64,000 bases of DNA from Rhynochetos jubatus (taxonomy: Eukaryota > Chordata > Aves > Eurypygiformes > Rhynochetidae): contig CM050656.1 in NCBI GenBank assembly GCA_027574665.1, positions 13,033,501 through 13,097,500 on the forward strand. The letters run 5' to 3'. The notes beneath the pieces were generated by a model. The model was not told where the DNA came from. It did not search any database and saw only the letters and a list, made by a program, of their open reading frames with translations. This document shows, in pieces, positions 50,401 to 62,607 of this stretch; position 1 is the stretch's first letter, and each line of letters starts with the position of its first letter. The position numbers and the translations under genes are program-made.

Positions 50401-53400
50401 ATGCCTTTAAACAAAGAAATTTTAAAAATATTTATTTTTGTTCTAATTTTCATCTTCTGTTTTTGCTGCTTGCCCAGTATGGAGTAATTTTACAATGTCT
50501 GACCATTTAGCCAGCAGTCTGTAGGGCTCTAACTACATGGTGTTAATGTTCTTCCTTCTGCTTAGACTGGTCACCGTTGTATGAGTTATAGCTGTTTACT
50601 GGGCTCAGGTGTCTTGTCACGCCTGGCATCTGCATAGCATCCATTGTTCATATTACAAAAGATGTATGAATTAATATTTAGAGAATTTTGTTTCTCAGTG
50701 ATACTTTGTCACTGGGATCCAGCTACACCACATCTGTGCCTTGTACCCTGATGGCTCTGGTGTGCAGGAAATGTAGAGGACTTTCTGTTCTTGGGAGCTT
50801 GTATTATTGGGAAGGAGTGTCGTCCTGAAAAGATGCTGGATGTAACACTGGGTAAACTTTTGTTATTCATGATTTCTTTGATTCATTTTAGCATCTCCCT
50901 TGCTATGGGCATAAAACTGTTTTAGCTGAGTCTGTCAAACTAAAGAGTTAATATTACTGTTGAGCTGCCATATGTTGATGCTACAAGGTTGTACCGGATG
51001 GGAAGTCAGTTATGTATATCTCAGCCTTTTTTTCTTGTCATTACTTTTTTTTAAAAAAAAAAAAACCCAAACAAACAACAACAAAACACGAGCTCTCCAG
51101 TGATTTATGATCTCTTTCCACCAGAATGGTTTCCTGTCCTTGAACCAAACTTTTCACACGCAAACACTATTGCAAGACATTTCAATCGGGTGTATATTTT
51201 TCCTCTGGTGATAGTGACCTTCACACACAAGGTACTCACTGTCCCTGTTACAGGAACGATCCTTCAAGCCCCATCTCACTGGCATCACGTTGTGTGATTG
51301 CCTTTTCATTCATGTAGTGCTTCAAGGTGGGATGATTGGTAATAAGCTTCATGCTACCTCTGATGGCTGTGCCAAGTTGAAGGAGATGTATTCAGGCTGC
51401 ATCTTTATTTTGCATTTGCCACATCTCTCATAGGAAGGCTTTGCTTGTGTTGGCAGTGCAGGGAGCGCCCATTCACTTGTTTTAACTGAAGGCAGTGATT
51501 GTGTACTTTCTGAAACTTCAGTGTGTATATTTGTTCTTGGGTGTTTATATAATTATAGCCTGTGTGCTTCCTTGGGTTTCATGATTATTTAGCTTGTTTT
51601 TTTCTGACAGTAGCTTTGCCTATTTTTCTTGTGCAGTTCTGAGGAAATTTGTGTGATGTAGTACATGGACTAATGTTCGTATTGCATTTAATTGTGTAGA
51701 CTTGGTGTATGTGCCTTTCTCTATACCTAGTACTGTCTTTGCTTCGCAAACAGGGCACTGCGTTAATATTATACATGTAAAACGTTATCTTCCAAGCCAC
51801 TGATCCCTGTTGTTCCCTACTTCAATATGGTGCATTATTTTCTTGTCTGGAAGCTGAGACATAATTATTCCCATTACCACAGTTAGTGCACATGACCCGT
51901 TATACAAAACACTGCTTTACTATCTTGGGTATTTTTCTTCCCGATACCCACATGCCTTTGTATTAAGCTCATCTGTGTTTTGTACTTATGCATTTGCTTT
52001 TTGCTTGCTTTCTTACCTTCTGAGTTACCGGATGAATGGACTTCAAGCCTGTACCGCACATCATCTCTGTTCGCATGTGGCCTTGCTCACTAGCTTTGTG
52101 TGTATCAGTAGGTCCTAAAAGAGCTCCTGAGTATTCTTATTTGTTTCCTATATTTTTATTTCCCCTTATTAATCTATTGCACATTAGTTCATCTTTTTAA
52201 GATTTCATAATAGCATGACTTGGCCATTTCAGGCAGATTGGCAAGCTACCAATCTGCTTTTTTCTCCAAATTCATGATTACGCTTTGTTGGCATATGATG
52301 GACATTGTGGATTGAAAATGCTTCTAAAATTTTATATAGATCCTCCCCGTTTGTGCTGAAAAATCCAAATGCTGTTTGTAGCCCGTGGCAGCCGTTGCCC
52401 ATTACAGATGGTAATGCGCTCTTATTCTAGTTCTCTCTGTCTAGCTTCACTGCAATTTTTCACTGTGATCAGAAGGATTTCCAATTTCTAACTAAATTCT
52501 TTTCATGTCTGTCTGCTCAGGGACAGGACTCTGGTACACTGCCATTATCATTGTTTGCTCTTTGTGTGTGTGCGCGCAGGAGGGAGATTCAGTATTCTTA
52601 GCTTCTGATATCAGGTGTCTGAAGGAGCTAATTCTTTCTGTCACCAAGTTCACTGCAGGAGAATAAAAAGAGATGGAGCCAAGGAGTCTAACACTTCAGC
52701 TTTTTTCCTTTCTGTTTATTATCCCATCTCATCAAGCACTTTTTAAATGCAGAGCTCTCTAGATGTTGCCTTATGTGTGAATATGCCATAAAATCTCCTA
52801 TTGGGTAGCAGTATAATAGTAAAACAGCAAGCTTGGGAAATGAGCTTTTATTATCTTTTTTTCTTGTTTTTAAATTTATTTTAGTTAACTGATCCGAAAA
52901 TGAGTTGGAAAGGGATTGGTTACCTCATTAATGAACATTTGTATAATCCTTGGAGACTTGTGAATGAAAAACTTGATTGAACTGGAAAATGGGTGGTAGT
53001 GATGGCTGCCTTTGTTCACACTCAGCTTTATTATTGCAGCTGCACACTGAACCGTTGCCCCTCCTTGCCTGTACTTGAGCATTTTCTTCTCTGCACACAA
53101 CAGTCTCAACAGCTTGCATTTTTTTAAAGAACATAATAAATACATTGCTCGATTAGAGCAATGGTCCATGTAGCCCATTGTTTGGTTCCAGTAACAGCAG
53201 CGCTCCCTTGTAATCCCCAGCATCTACCATCACTGGTTTAGGGATGTTAGAGGTACATTTTCCTTCAGCATCTGTTTACGGACAGTTCTTTTGCAAGAAT
53301 TTCTTCTTTTGTTGTAAGATATATTGGATGAAGCTTATCAGTATTGAACTGCCTTACTATCTATTAGCCTGCTCACCTGCTCTTAAACATCTGCCTTCTT

Positions 53401-54561
53401 TTGTGTTTGATGTAATTTGCAGTGCTCACTTATTTATGACCACTGAGTATTTTAAAAGTCAAATCTTCTACCTGTTATCTATCTAGCACGGATATCCTAC
53501 TTGACAGTAATTCCACACAACAACTGGATCATGTGTGCAGGTTAATCTCCAGGAATGTCCAAGGTTTCCCCAGCGATTCACCTGAGCGTAAATCTGGAGT
53601 CTGTTCTAGCATCTGTGTCTAATTCCCTGGGCTGGGCCCCAGGATCCTTGGCAGTCCTGTTGGTAGGCTGTCCCCTGCCCTGTCCCCTGCCATCAGCAGT
53701 TCCCTGGCACTGTGCTGCCTTCGTGCTCCACCCAGGGCTCTCACTGATTTCTTCAGCTTTGGCTTTTCCTTGGATTGAAGGCCAAGGTGACACTATGGAT
53801 TACAGAAGCTGTTCTCCACGGACTCTTGTGCCCTGCTGACTGAGAACAAGACATCTTCCATAACAATTGCAACATACAATGGAAGATAGTCAGCTTTTGC
53901 TGGGGATATGGTCCAAAATGTGTGTTCCATGTGCAGCGGCCCTGACCATAGTGCAGCAGGTGGGGAGAGGACCCTACCCAAGCCTTACTTTGCTGCCTGG
54001 TCCCCACTGTTTCCCACTCAGCAGAGCCGAGTCTGCATAGGTCCTCTTCCACTTGTGGTCATGGGAAGAAAGGGAAAGGAAGGGATGCTGTTTTTACTAA
54101 GGTTCACTTACTTCGTAACCTTTGGCCATTCTTCAAATTTGAAAGTTAGGGAAGTATTTTTAGGAATAACCTTGTAATTAAGCTCTCACCTTAGAACTTA
54201 CCTCAGAAATGTGTTTCCTTTTCCTTTTTTTGTTAAAAAAGGGTAGGTTGAGTTATGATGTGATATTCATCTTGGCAGTATCAAAGAATCTCAATTGAAC
54301 AGACACGAGTTGGGTGGTGGGTTTTTTTTTCCTTCCTGTGGAAACAGATAAAATTTGTCTAATCAAGCAAATTCAATCTTGTTGTTCATTTTTTTTTTTT
54401 TTTTTGATCTTAAGAGAGCACTTTCCCTTAATTCAAGTTTGTCTAAACTCTGACTCCCTAGGGCATATAAATTAGCTTCTCTGGTAGAATTACACTTGTC
54501 ATTAACTCTAGGAATCTTCCTTGGCCTGAGCCTGTTCATAAAAATCTCTTTTCTGAATTGT
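44403..54561 (+). other. Putative intron 1, block between CR1 and the LTR
   Basis: AT-rich DNA with no recognised gene. It contains an octamer motif at 45813-45820, a pyrimidine/T run at 46890-46917, a T8-A13 tract at 51045-51065 followed by an AAACCC-type tract, a T17 run at 54389-54405 and a GC-richer but CpG-poor patch at about 53550-54050 that I cannot identify. Open frames stay below 115 codons and lack domain features. Confidence 0.6.
46899..46917 (+). repeat. T19 homopolymer
   Basis: Nineteen T at the end of a pyrimidine run that begins at 46890. Confidence 0.85.
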
Positions 54562-54566
54562 ATGAG
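54562..54566 (+). repeat. Left target-site duplication of the solo LTR
   Basis: ATGAG directly left of the LTR, identical to 55151-55155 on its right. Confidence 0.75.
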
Positions 54567-55150
54567 TTTCAAGGTTTAATCCCAGCCGGAAACTAAACAC
54601 CACACAGCTGCTCACTCCCTCCCCCTCGGCAGGAGAGCGGAGAGAATCAGAAGAGTAAAAGCGAGAAAACTCGTGGGTTGAGGTAAAAACTGTTTAATAG
54701 GTAAAGCAAAAGCTGTGCACACAAGCAAAGCAAGGAATTAATTTGCTACTTCCCATTAGCAGGGAGGTGTTCAGACACCTCCAGGAAAGCAGGGCTCCAT
54801 AATGCATAATGGCTACTTGGGAAGGCAAATGCCATCACTCTGAACATCCCCCTCTTCCTTCTTCTTCCCCCATCTTTACGTGCTGGGTGTGACATCATAT
54901 AGTACAGAATATCCCTTTGGTCAGTTGGAGTCAGCTGTCCTGGCTGTGTTCCCTCCCAGTTTCTTGTGTGCCCTCAGCCTACTCACTGGATGAGGTGGGG
55001 GAGAAGCAGATAAGGCTCTGTGTAAGCACTGCTCAGTAGTAGCAAAAACTTCCCTGTATTATCAACACTGTTTTCAGCACAAATCCAAAACATAACCCCA
55101 TACGAGCTACTGTGAAGAAAATTAACTCTATCCCAGCCAGAATCAGCACA
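54567..55150 (-). mobile_element. Solo LTR of an avian endogenous retrovirus (ERVL-like)
   Basis: About 584 bp matching a well-known neoavian LTR type. On the minus strand it opens at 55150 with TGTGCTGATTC and the GGGATAGAGTTAATTTTCTT block, and closes near 54580 with the CCGGCTGGGATTAAACC block. A 5-bp duplication (ATGAG) flanks it exactly, the size usual for ERVL-class elements. The 3' terminal CA expected on the minus strand is mutated to AA. A possible polyadenylation signal ATTAAA lies at 54693-54698 on the minus strand. No internal gag, pol or env sequence lies on either side, so it is the product of LTR-LTR recombination. Antisense to the proposed gene. The family name is from memory; the class is supported mainly by the duplication length. 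Confidence 0.85.
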
Positions 55151-55155
55151 ATGAG
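55151..55155 (+). repeat. Right target-site duplication of the solo LTR
   Basis: ATGAG directly right of the LTR, identical to 54562-54566. Confidence 0.75.
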
Positions 55156-56246
55156 TGATGTATCATGACGTAGTGCCCTTCTAGATAGCTGTGCTCCTCA
55201 TTTAAAATAATACCTTCAATACTGTGTTAGAAATAAACTGGAATTTTCTTCTTTCACACTGGAGACATTTACTTTAACCTTACCTTGTTAAGTTAGTGCC
55301 TGTGTTTTGTAAAGTTGTCTTAGTTTAAAAACCTAATTGATTGTGGTTGCAAAATTTGCACGTAGTTGCAAGCATGTAAATGTCATCCGTAAGTTCCTAG
55401 ATTTCTTCCATCGTGTGTAGTGTGTGAAGTATTATGTTTTAAAGATGATATCTTTATATTCTGGATTGTAGGGAGCAGATCTCTACTAATTTCATTATTC
55501 TAAGGCTTTATCCATCTAAACTGAGGTGGTAGTAAAAATTATGTTTTACTCTAGAGCCTGAAGAAGTTTAATTAGGACAAGAACCTCTTGTTAAAGTTGG
55601 TCTTCAAATAAAGAGCAAGCAGTGCAGTGCTTGTTCCAGCAAGCTTAATAGCAAACTTCGTATGCATATATCCATTAAAAAATGGATGTAAACTGTAAAG
55701 TCCCAATACAAATTTCTTAGCAAAGTTCTCTTCACAAATGTTGGACTTCTATGAAAAATATTTTCTGAGAAGGAGGAACTCTGTAATATATTTATTCTGT
55801 CTATACTTTTTTTTTTTTTGATCTTGATAAAGGAAAAAATCAGTTCATGCCTACTAAAGAATATTCCCTGGACTGGGTCATTTAGTTCTGTGCAAGCTGA
55901 AGACATTATTTTCAGGTTTGATCTATACAGCTTGCCTATGTTGTCAGAAGAATTACATGCTATCACTTTTGCTCTCTGTCCCTATGACAATTTGAGCATT
56001 CCAGTGCATGGTTCCTAAGACAGACTTTAGTTTGTACAAATGCTTTTGTATGCAGCCTTGAAAACTGCAGTTTTGGGTGGGTTTTTTTTGTTAAAATTTC
56101 TGTGAATAAATATGGTTGTTGACATTCTGACAGAAAGCAGAACCGCCAAAGTAGGCCAAATGTGGCAGAAATGATGTTATTACAATGGAAAGCTGTGAAG
56201 ATCTGGCCCAATTTAATTATGTGGGCAGGGGGAGGGATTAGTGTGA

Positions 56247-56267
56247 TTTTTTTTTTTTTTTTTTTTT
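56247..56267 (+). repeat. T21 homopolymer
   Basis: Twenty-one T followed by CTCTCC. Confidence 0.85.
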
Positions 56268-57772
56268 CTCTCCAGTATTTGACCTCTGTGTAAAGGCAGA
56301 GCAAGGAACGTCAGGAGAGTACTGGAAAGAGAAGGAAGATGTTTTACTTCATTTCTGTCAGACAAGGCTTCATAGGCCTCAAGGCTGCATGGAGACCTGA
56401 AAAGAATGAAACAATGGTCAGATGAACTCAGTGGTAATGGAGAGCGTTAGGTGCCAGCGGGGTGTCTGAAAGAAAACCTGGGCGAACATCGTAGGGAGAG
56501 GATGAAGTTGAGTTTTGCAGGGTGTAACAATAACTTCTTTTTTGTATTGGCTGGAAGGGGTTCCCATTGAAATAATCAAAGCAATAGAAGCTTTGGGGAG
56601 ACTAGAAGATAAATTTGACAGCAACTTTTTGGGGGACATTTGAAATGAATATATTTTTAGCAGCTGTGAGAAGGAAAAATCATCAAAACTGAAATAGGGA
56701 CCCAAATTAGTTGTTACTGATGTGTACACAACACAAGAATGTGCTTTGGAAATGTTATATAGGAAGTAGCTTTGAGACACTGCAAAGATTTCTTGAGAGG
56801 GAAGAGTCAAAGATGATCCCCTAACTATGGGACCGAGTATTACAACTGCAGTGATTATTTGCAGAAATATTCTGCAGTATTAACCAAGATCTATTGATTA
56901 TTTCTCACATATGTACTGTGGATTCACAGAGCAAGATGACCTTGTTTTTCTTCTCAGCAGAAATGTCAGGGAACAAACATTGGCTACCTCTAGCAGAATT
57001 TCTGCTAGCTAAAATCAAAAGCTCTGCTTTAAAGGAAGTGGAAATCTCTGTAACCTGACTAAAAAGAAATTGTTTGGTTTTTTTTTTAAATAAGGCTTGG
57101 TTTATATTTACTATATATGCCTATGTAGCAGTGTATTTTTTTCAAAATTGCAAATAACAAAGTCTCAGAGTTGGAAAATGTGTTCAAAGACACATTGTTT
57201 TGGGTTTTTTATTACCCTTTCATTTTCCTCCACTAATACTCGCATTGTAAAGTCAGAGATTATATTAATTGGTTGATTGTATGTAACAGTTACTCAGGGT
57301 ATGGAAGGTAATCTAGAACTGGATTGTTGATCATCTTAACGTTATTATTTCAAGCAATTTGTGTACAATAAGGGTCAATAATGCATGGGAAAATGATGTT
57401 TAATTTTTCTTCAAAGTTTTAAAGTATGTGGTGCTTTGTCATAAATTAGCAGCAGGAGGGCAAATTATAGTTACATTAAACTGTGCTTGTATATAAATTA
57501 CACATCTTGTTAGCAAAGAATTAACATCATAACTGGTAATTTGAAAAATGCCTTTAGCTCTGAATAAGGATTGACTGTAGACATATTTTAATGTTATTGA
57601 AAAAGTAAAAATAGATCTCTTTCTAGACAGAGCATTTCTGGAGGTAGTGGAATTAATTATTTGTTCTTTTATGAAGTGGTAGTGTCTTTCTGAGCCTTGG
57701 TTGTGAAATTGTAATGTGCTATATAAAAGACTGGTTATCTTTTCATGATCCAAGACCTTGATTCTAGATTTA

Positions 57773-57791
57773 AAAAAAAAATTTTTTTTTT
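57773..57791. repeat. A9T10 palindromic tract
   Basis: Nine A directly followed by ten T, flanked by TT and AA; self-complementary and probably rigid or cruciform-prone. Confidence 0.8.
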
Positions 57792-58184
57792 AATAATGGG
57801 AAGACTTGGTTGTATCACGAAAGGACACAGACATCTTGTTTTCTCACTTTCGTTGGCTCTTCGGGTACAGATGCATGAAACCTGCATGATTTCTCAGATA
57901 TGGATTAATAATAAGGAAGTCAAGGAGAGATTTTTTTTTTTTTCCCTCAGCATATCAAATATGTTTGGTATGTTTCTGAGACAACAGACAAATTGCTCAG
58001 TAGCACGCTCCAAGACTTTACTCTTGCTGGCTAATGAAGTAGAACAAGACATAGGAGAAAAATACACCTTTCTCATGGGTTTGCCAGATCACATTAATTT
58101 TTTGTGGATTCTTTCAGTGTATTGACAACCTCAAGTTGGAGTCTATGCAAACAAACAGTAAAAGGTGGTTTGGTGTGGTATTTT

Positions 58185-58207
58185 GGTGGGGGGGCGGGGG
58201 AGAGGGG
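58185..58207 (+). repeat. G-run cluster, quadruplex candidate
   Basis: G2, G7, G5 and G4 runs separated by one to three bases; four G3 tracts can be formed on the plus strand with very short loops. Confidence 0.6.
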
Positions 58208-60709
58208 AGAGTAGTGTTATGCATGTCATTAATGCAAATTAAAGGCAGCCCACTTATGCTGAAGACGTTCCCCTCCTCCTATATTCCCTTTGCGGTTGGT
58301 TGCACTCTGTCAATCACTTTTTCTTGCTGACCTCAATACCCATCCTTCTCCTCACAATAGCGTGGGAAATGATGCATGAAGAATGCGTAAGTCTTCAAAA
58401 ATGGTGTATTTTATTGTGAATATTAGCATCTTGTATCCTCTCTTATCCTGGTACTTACCTAAGTCAATTCGTGCTCTTATAAACTGCTTTTAAAGGCCTC
58501 ACAGGCCTGACTATCCTCCCTTTCCTCTGCTGGTAGCTTTGGTCTGAGAGAAATATGTTACACAAGTATTTTGTCACTCTTTTGTAATAATGCTGCTAAT
58601 TACTACTTAAAGTCTTTTCCTAATTCATTGCAGTTAGGCTTGATCAAAGACTGATATAAACAAACATTCTAGCTGGACACTTGTGTTTATTTAAGCTCTT
58701 ATACCTTAGAGGACTCAATTAGAAAAGAAGAACACATAATGATTGTGTGCAGTGCAAAAGAATAAAACAAATAATTTCCACAACCTCTTTAATTTTTTAG
58801 ATACTTTCCATTTGGTTACAGATATAATGTTCTGTGGTTCTTCAAGCTATTTCAAATTCTGTTTATACATTTTTAATGTTTATGTAAGCCGCAATGTGTA
58901 GGCATTAGATACAAAATTCAAATCCATGTTCCTTGTGTTTTAAAGGAAGAACCTGTATTTTTCATGTCTGTCTTTTTTGTTGGTTTTTTTTTTTCTTTAC
59001 CTGTTTCTCTTGTCATTTGGAATGTGTTTAATGCAGCCTTTGTAGGGATGAGAGATAGCTCTGAAGGAAGATTAACCTTACATTCACTTGGACCTGTTTT
59101 CTCTGTCAGCAGTGAAGAGGTCCATAACACCAACTATTCCTGCTAGCAATTGTTGGGTTTAGTTTGAGACAAAAGACAAAAATCTCCCTGATATTGTATC
59201 AATCCCAGCCAGCCATAATGTGTTGCACTGGCTGTATGGTATTCCAGAGTAGAAACTATATCCTGACTGGATCCTTTAGGAAAAATTAGGTATTTAAAAT
59301 ACCTTGTCATTTTATGCCTTGCATTTTCTTGTATATGTGGGGTTTCCTGTTCTGTCCCCAGGCTCCATGGGCTAGACGTGAAGCCTCTGGGCCTGAGCAC
59401 CAAGAGGGGATGTGTAGGAGCAAGCTGAAATGCCTTCTGCAAAATAGTGATTTGTTTGGGTTTGGTTTTGTTTGTTTTGCAGCATATACGTATTCTAGCC
59501 TGCCCTATACCTGTTGTGTATGAATTTGTTCTCTTTAACGTCTGTTGTATTACACACATGCGTGTCTACTACAAAATTTGAGATCCCCACCAGCTGAGAA
59601 TTTTACAAGCACCACTGATCCTAGAATAAATTGAATTGTGATTGCCGCATTTTTCGATAGGCAACACTGGACCTAAAATATGAAGTTGTTTAACTTGCAG
59701 AGATGCAAATTGAACTTTGATATTAAAATATTTCTGTGTCCTTTTGTTTACTATACACTTGCTCTCTAACTTCTATTTTTATTGTTTACTTTGAATGTTA
59801 GAGCAAACTTAAATAAAGGTTCCTCATTCAAACTGTTCCTCATTTCCACCCCTCACTCCACCCTTCTCCTGAAATTTTCAACTCTAGGTCACTTCTAAAA
59901 TATTAGTCTTGTATTTCTACTATGTGCCTCATCTTTTGGTCCATCTTTTCTGGTCTTTTGTTTTCCGTTGGTGAACAAGACCTAAAATTAAACATAGGAC
60001 TTAACCATACAGGCCCCCCTCAGAGGGTTCTGCAGGGGCTTGCGCTGGGATCCAGAGCGGGTGGATGGGATCTTTCCTGAAGTTGAATTTGAACATTGCT
60101 CTCAGGCACTTTTCAATTGCAGCGCTCTCAGAAGCGGTCAGATCATACTGGTTTTTTTCCAAGTTTCCTACCTTTCAGCGTGTGGCTGTTCCTGGAACAC
60201 CTAATGAAGTGGAGTGTGGTTGATGAGCCCTCGCTAGGGACATATTCTTATGATGTAGTCGATGAAGGTGGATCTCTTTATTGTTTTCTAACTTCATCTA
60301 GCAACTTGTCACCCAGAGTTAATCCATTTGGGGAATGTTCCTTTTTACTTGTTCTTACCTCTTTTTCTTTAATTTTCTTTTCAGAAACTTGAAAAGCTTG
60401 AGCAGAGGCTTCTTTGTGTGTTGTTTTTTGTTTGTTTGCTTTTAATTTGTTTTAATCTTGTCCAACTAGCTAAAGAGGTAAATACAGTTGACATGGTTGA
60501 ACAAGTTGAATAAAGTGATTTGGGAGCAGCTAGAAAACATGGAGGAAGCGAGTGACTTGTGCTTCTTTGTGGACCGTCTGTTTTCCCAGGATATGTGTGT
60601 GTATGTGTGTTTCTTCACACATAAAATTCCTTTTGAACCGCTTTATAGCTAAATTTACTGACAGTATTAGCCATGGGAATAAGCTGACCTCATAGATCAT
60701 CGGTGTTAC

Positions 60710-60780
60710 GACACTTATTTATGATCCCATGTTAAGAAACTGAGGCAAGGAAGTTTGTATGATCCTGCCAAGGCCAGAAA
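60710..60780 (+). mobile_element. MIR-like CORE-SINE relic
   Basis: AAACTGAGGCAAGG at 60738-60751 approximately, then a block ending CTGCCAAGGCC, follow the order and spacing of the MIR sequence (AAACTGAGGCACAGAG then CTTGCCCAAGGTC). The preceding TTATTTATGATCCCATGTTAAG also resembles the MIR block before it. Birds keep few such ancient copies. Boundaries are uncertain and chance similarity is not excluded. Confidence 0.45.
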
Positions 60781-61376
60781 AGGCATTGACAGTTTCTAGT
60801 TACTGGTACGCAGCTTGGGCTCATTGTCCCCTCTGATGGACTCCTGGGTAGAAGTCATCCAGTGATCTTTTGTTTTAAAAACCCATGTTTAATTCTAGTG
60901 AAGGTTAATAAAGCCTTCTTCTATTTGCTAGGCTAAAAAAAAGAGGCATAACAGACGACTTTATTGGTGCACATATATTATAGCTGCTTTGACATTTATG
61001 TTTTCCGTGCTGATAGATGAATGATTTCTGTGGGAGTAAATCAGTTGCACCAAAACTAGTGGTACAAAGCACCAGGGTCTCCCTACTCTAAGAGAACAAA
61101 GGTTTTGAAATATTTTAAAATCCAATTTAACACATTCTCTTCCATAAGAATTTGCTGAAGTGTTTTTTGTCCTAAGACACACGTGACAAATGGCAACTTG
61201 GTGTTTTGTGTAAATGTGCTTAATTCTGAATGGGAGATTAAGAAACTTCCTGACTTCTCAGACATATTGTTTCCTTCTTTTCTAATTCACGGAGCTTTCC
61301 TCTGACTAACTGAATATTGTAATTCAAACTTCTCTTCAACTTTCAAACGATTGTAACTTGTTGCAGTGTTTTCCTG

Positions 61377-61391
61377 CCAGCAGAAGGCGAT
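61377..61391 (+). promoter_or_regulatory. Candidate CTCF motif
   Basis: CCAGCAGAAGGCGAT fits the degenerate CTCF core (CCASCAGRNGGCR). Confidence 0.35.
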
Positions 61392-62540
61392 CATTTGTTA
61401 TTTTTATCAAAGTTCTTAAGTGATGCATAGTTTGAAATATTTCCTTGCAATCACTCGCTTAGAAAACACAAGGGCGAATCAGGTGTAGAAAGAACGTGCT
61501 AAGCATCATAAAGATTTCTGAGAAATCATTAGGTAATTCAGTGATTAATTTCATGATTGGGAGTCAGGAGAAAACATTATTATATATTATGTCAGAGTCC
61601 GTAGGAAAGGTATTTAAAGAGATTTTGAAAAATCTATACCAACCCTTTTAATAAAGAATTTTGCATTCATGCCACAATTTGAATAACAAAACATTTAGTT
61701 GGTTTCCCTGGCCCCCTGTGGATTCCCAAATGATTATTCTATCTTCCCTAACTGTGAAACAACATGAAATACTATTATTATAACCATCTACTCTTAGAAA
61801 ATTGCAGCGACTAATATGTAAACCCAAGTGTAAAGTGAATTTATAGGATGCACCACTCTTAAATCTATAAGGTCACTATGGTCATTGGGGAATCTGTCCT
61901 ATAAGACAACACTAGAATTTAAACTATAAACAAAAGTACTTAAAGCTCTGAGGTTCCTCTTCATCTGTCCTCACCCACGTGCTGAATTTGGAATAGGTCT
62001 TATTGGACTGATACAATATTCCCTGCTTGGGGAAGGTCTGTACTGAACAATGGGATTTAGTTGCTTCAACAGAGGTGTCTAATGCCATTTCTCATGTTTG
62101 TGCATGCTCAGCTGGTAGGTATGATGCAGCATTCCTGGAAAGTCAGATGAGACTAAGGCTTGTAAAACGGTGGTAGACATGTATTTACGTAGTTGATGCT
62201 CAGCTAATTTGTCTAGAGTATTTGTCGGGAACAAAGATCATAGACTCTTAACGGGAAATAGCTGACCAAAAAATCAAAGCTCATCAGGCAGTGCTGATCT
62301 GCGAATGTGAAAAACAGATTTTTATCTCTTCTGTAGAGGGGGAAAGAAAAGGGTACAAAGACAAAGAAGGGCCTTTAATAATTACTTTCAAAAGAGGTGT
62401 TTTCCTCTTAGCAGCAGTTTTCTATTCACCCTTCCTTCAGGTCTCCCCTATTAAAACATAGCTATGGCAAGGAAAACACAGTCCCTATGGAAATCAATAG
62501 GAGTTTTCCTGCTGATTTCAAGGAAGAAAGCTTTGATGGC

Positions 62541-62552
62541 TATATATATATA
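62541..62552 (+). repeat. (TA)6 microsatellite
   Basis: Six TA units. Confidence 0.85.
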
Positions 62553-62591
62553 AACTACCTACCTAGAATTAAGAAGTGCATTGCTTTGACA

Positions 62592-62607
62592 CTTGCCCCC
62601 TTGTGGC
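62592..62607 (-). promoter_or_regulatory. Candidate CTCF motif, minus strand
   Basis: On the minus strand GCCACAAGGGGGCAAG differs from the CTCF core at one key position (A for C before AGGGGGC). It faces the plus-strand candidate at 61377. Confidence 0.35.

Noticed and set aside
59143-59559. 138-codon minus-strand frame
   Set aside because: The low-complexity start and absence of family features point to chance.
60593-60613. TGTGTG-type repeat as a functional Z-DNA element
   Set aside because: Too short and interrupted to be more than ordinary low complexity.
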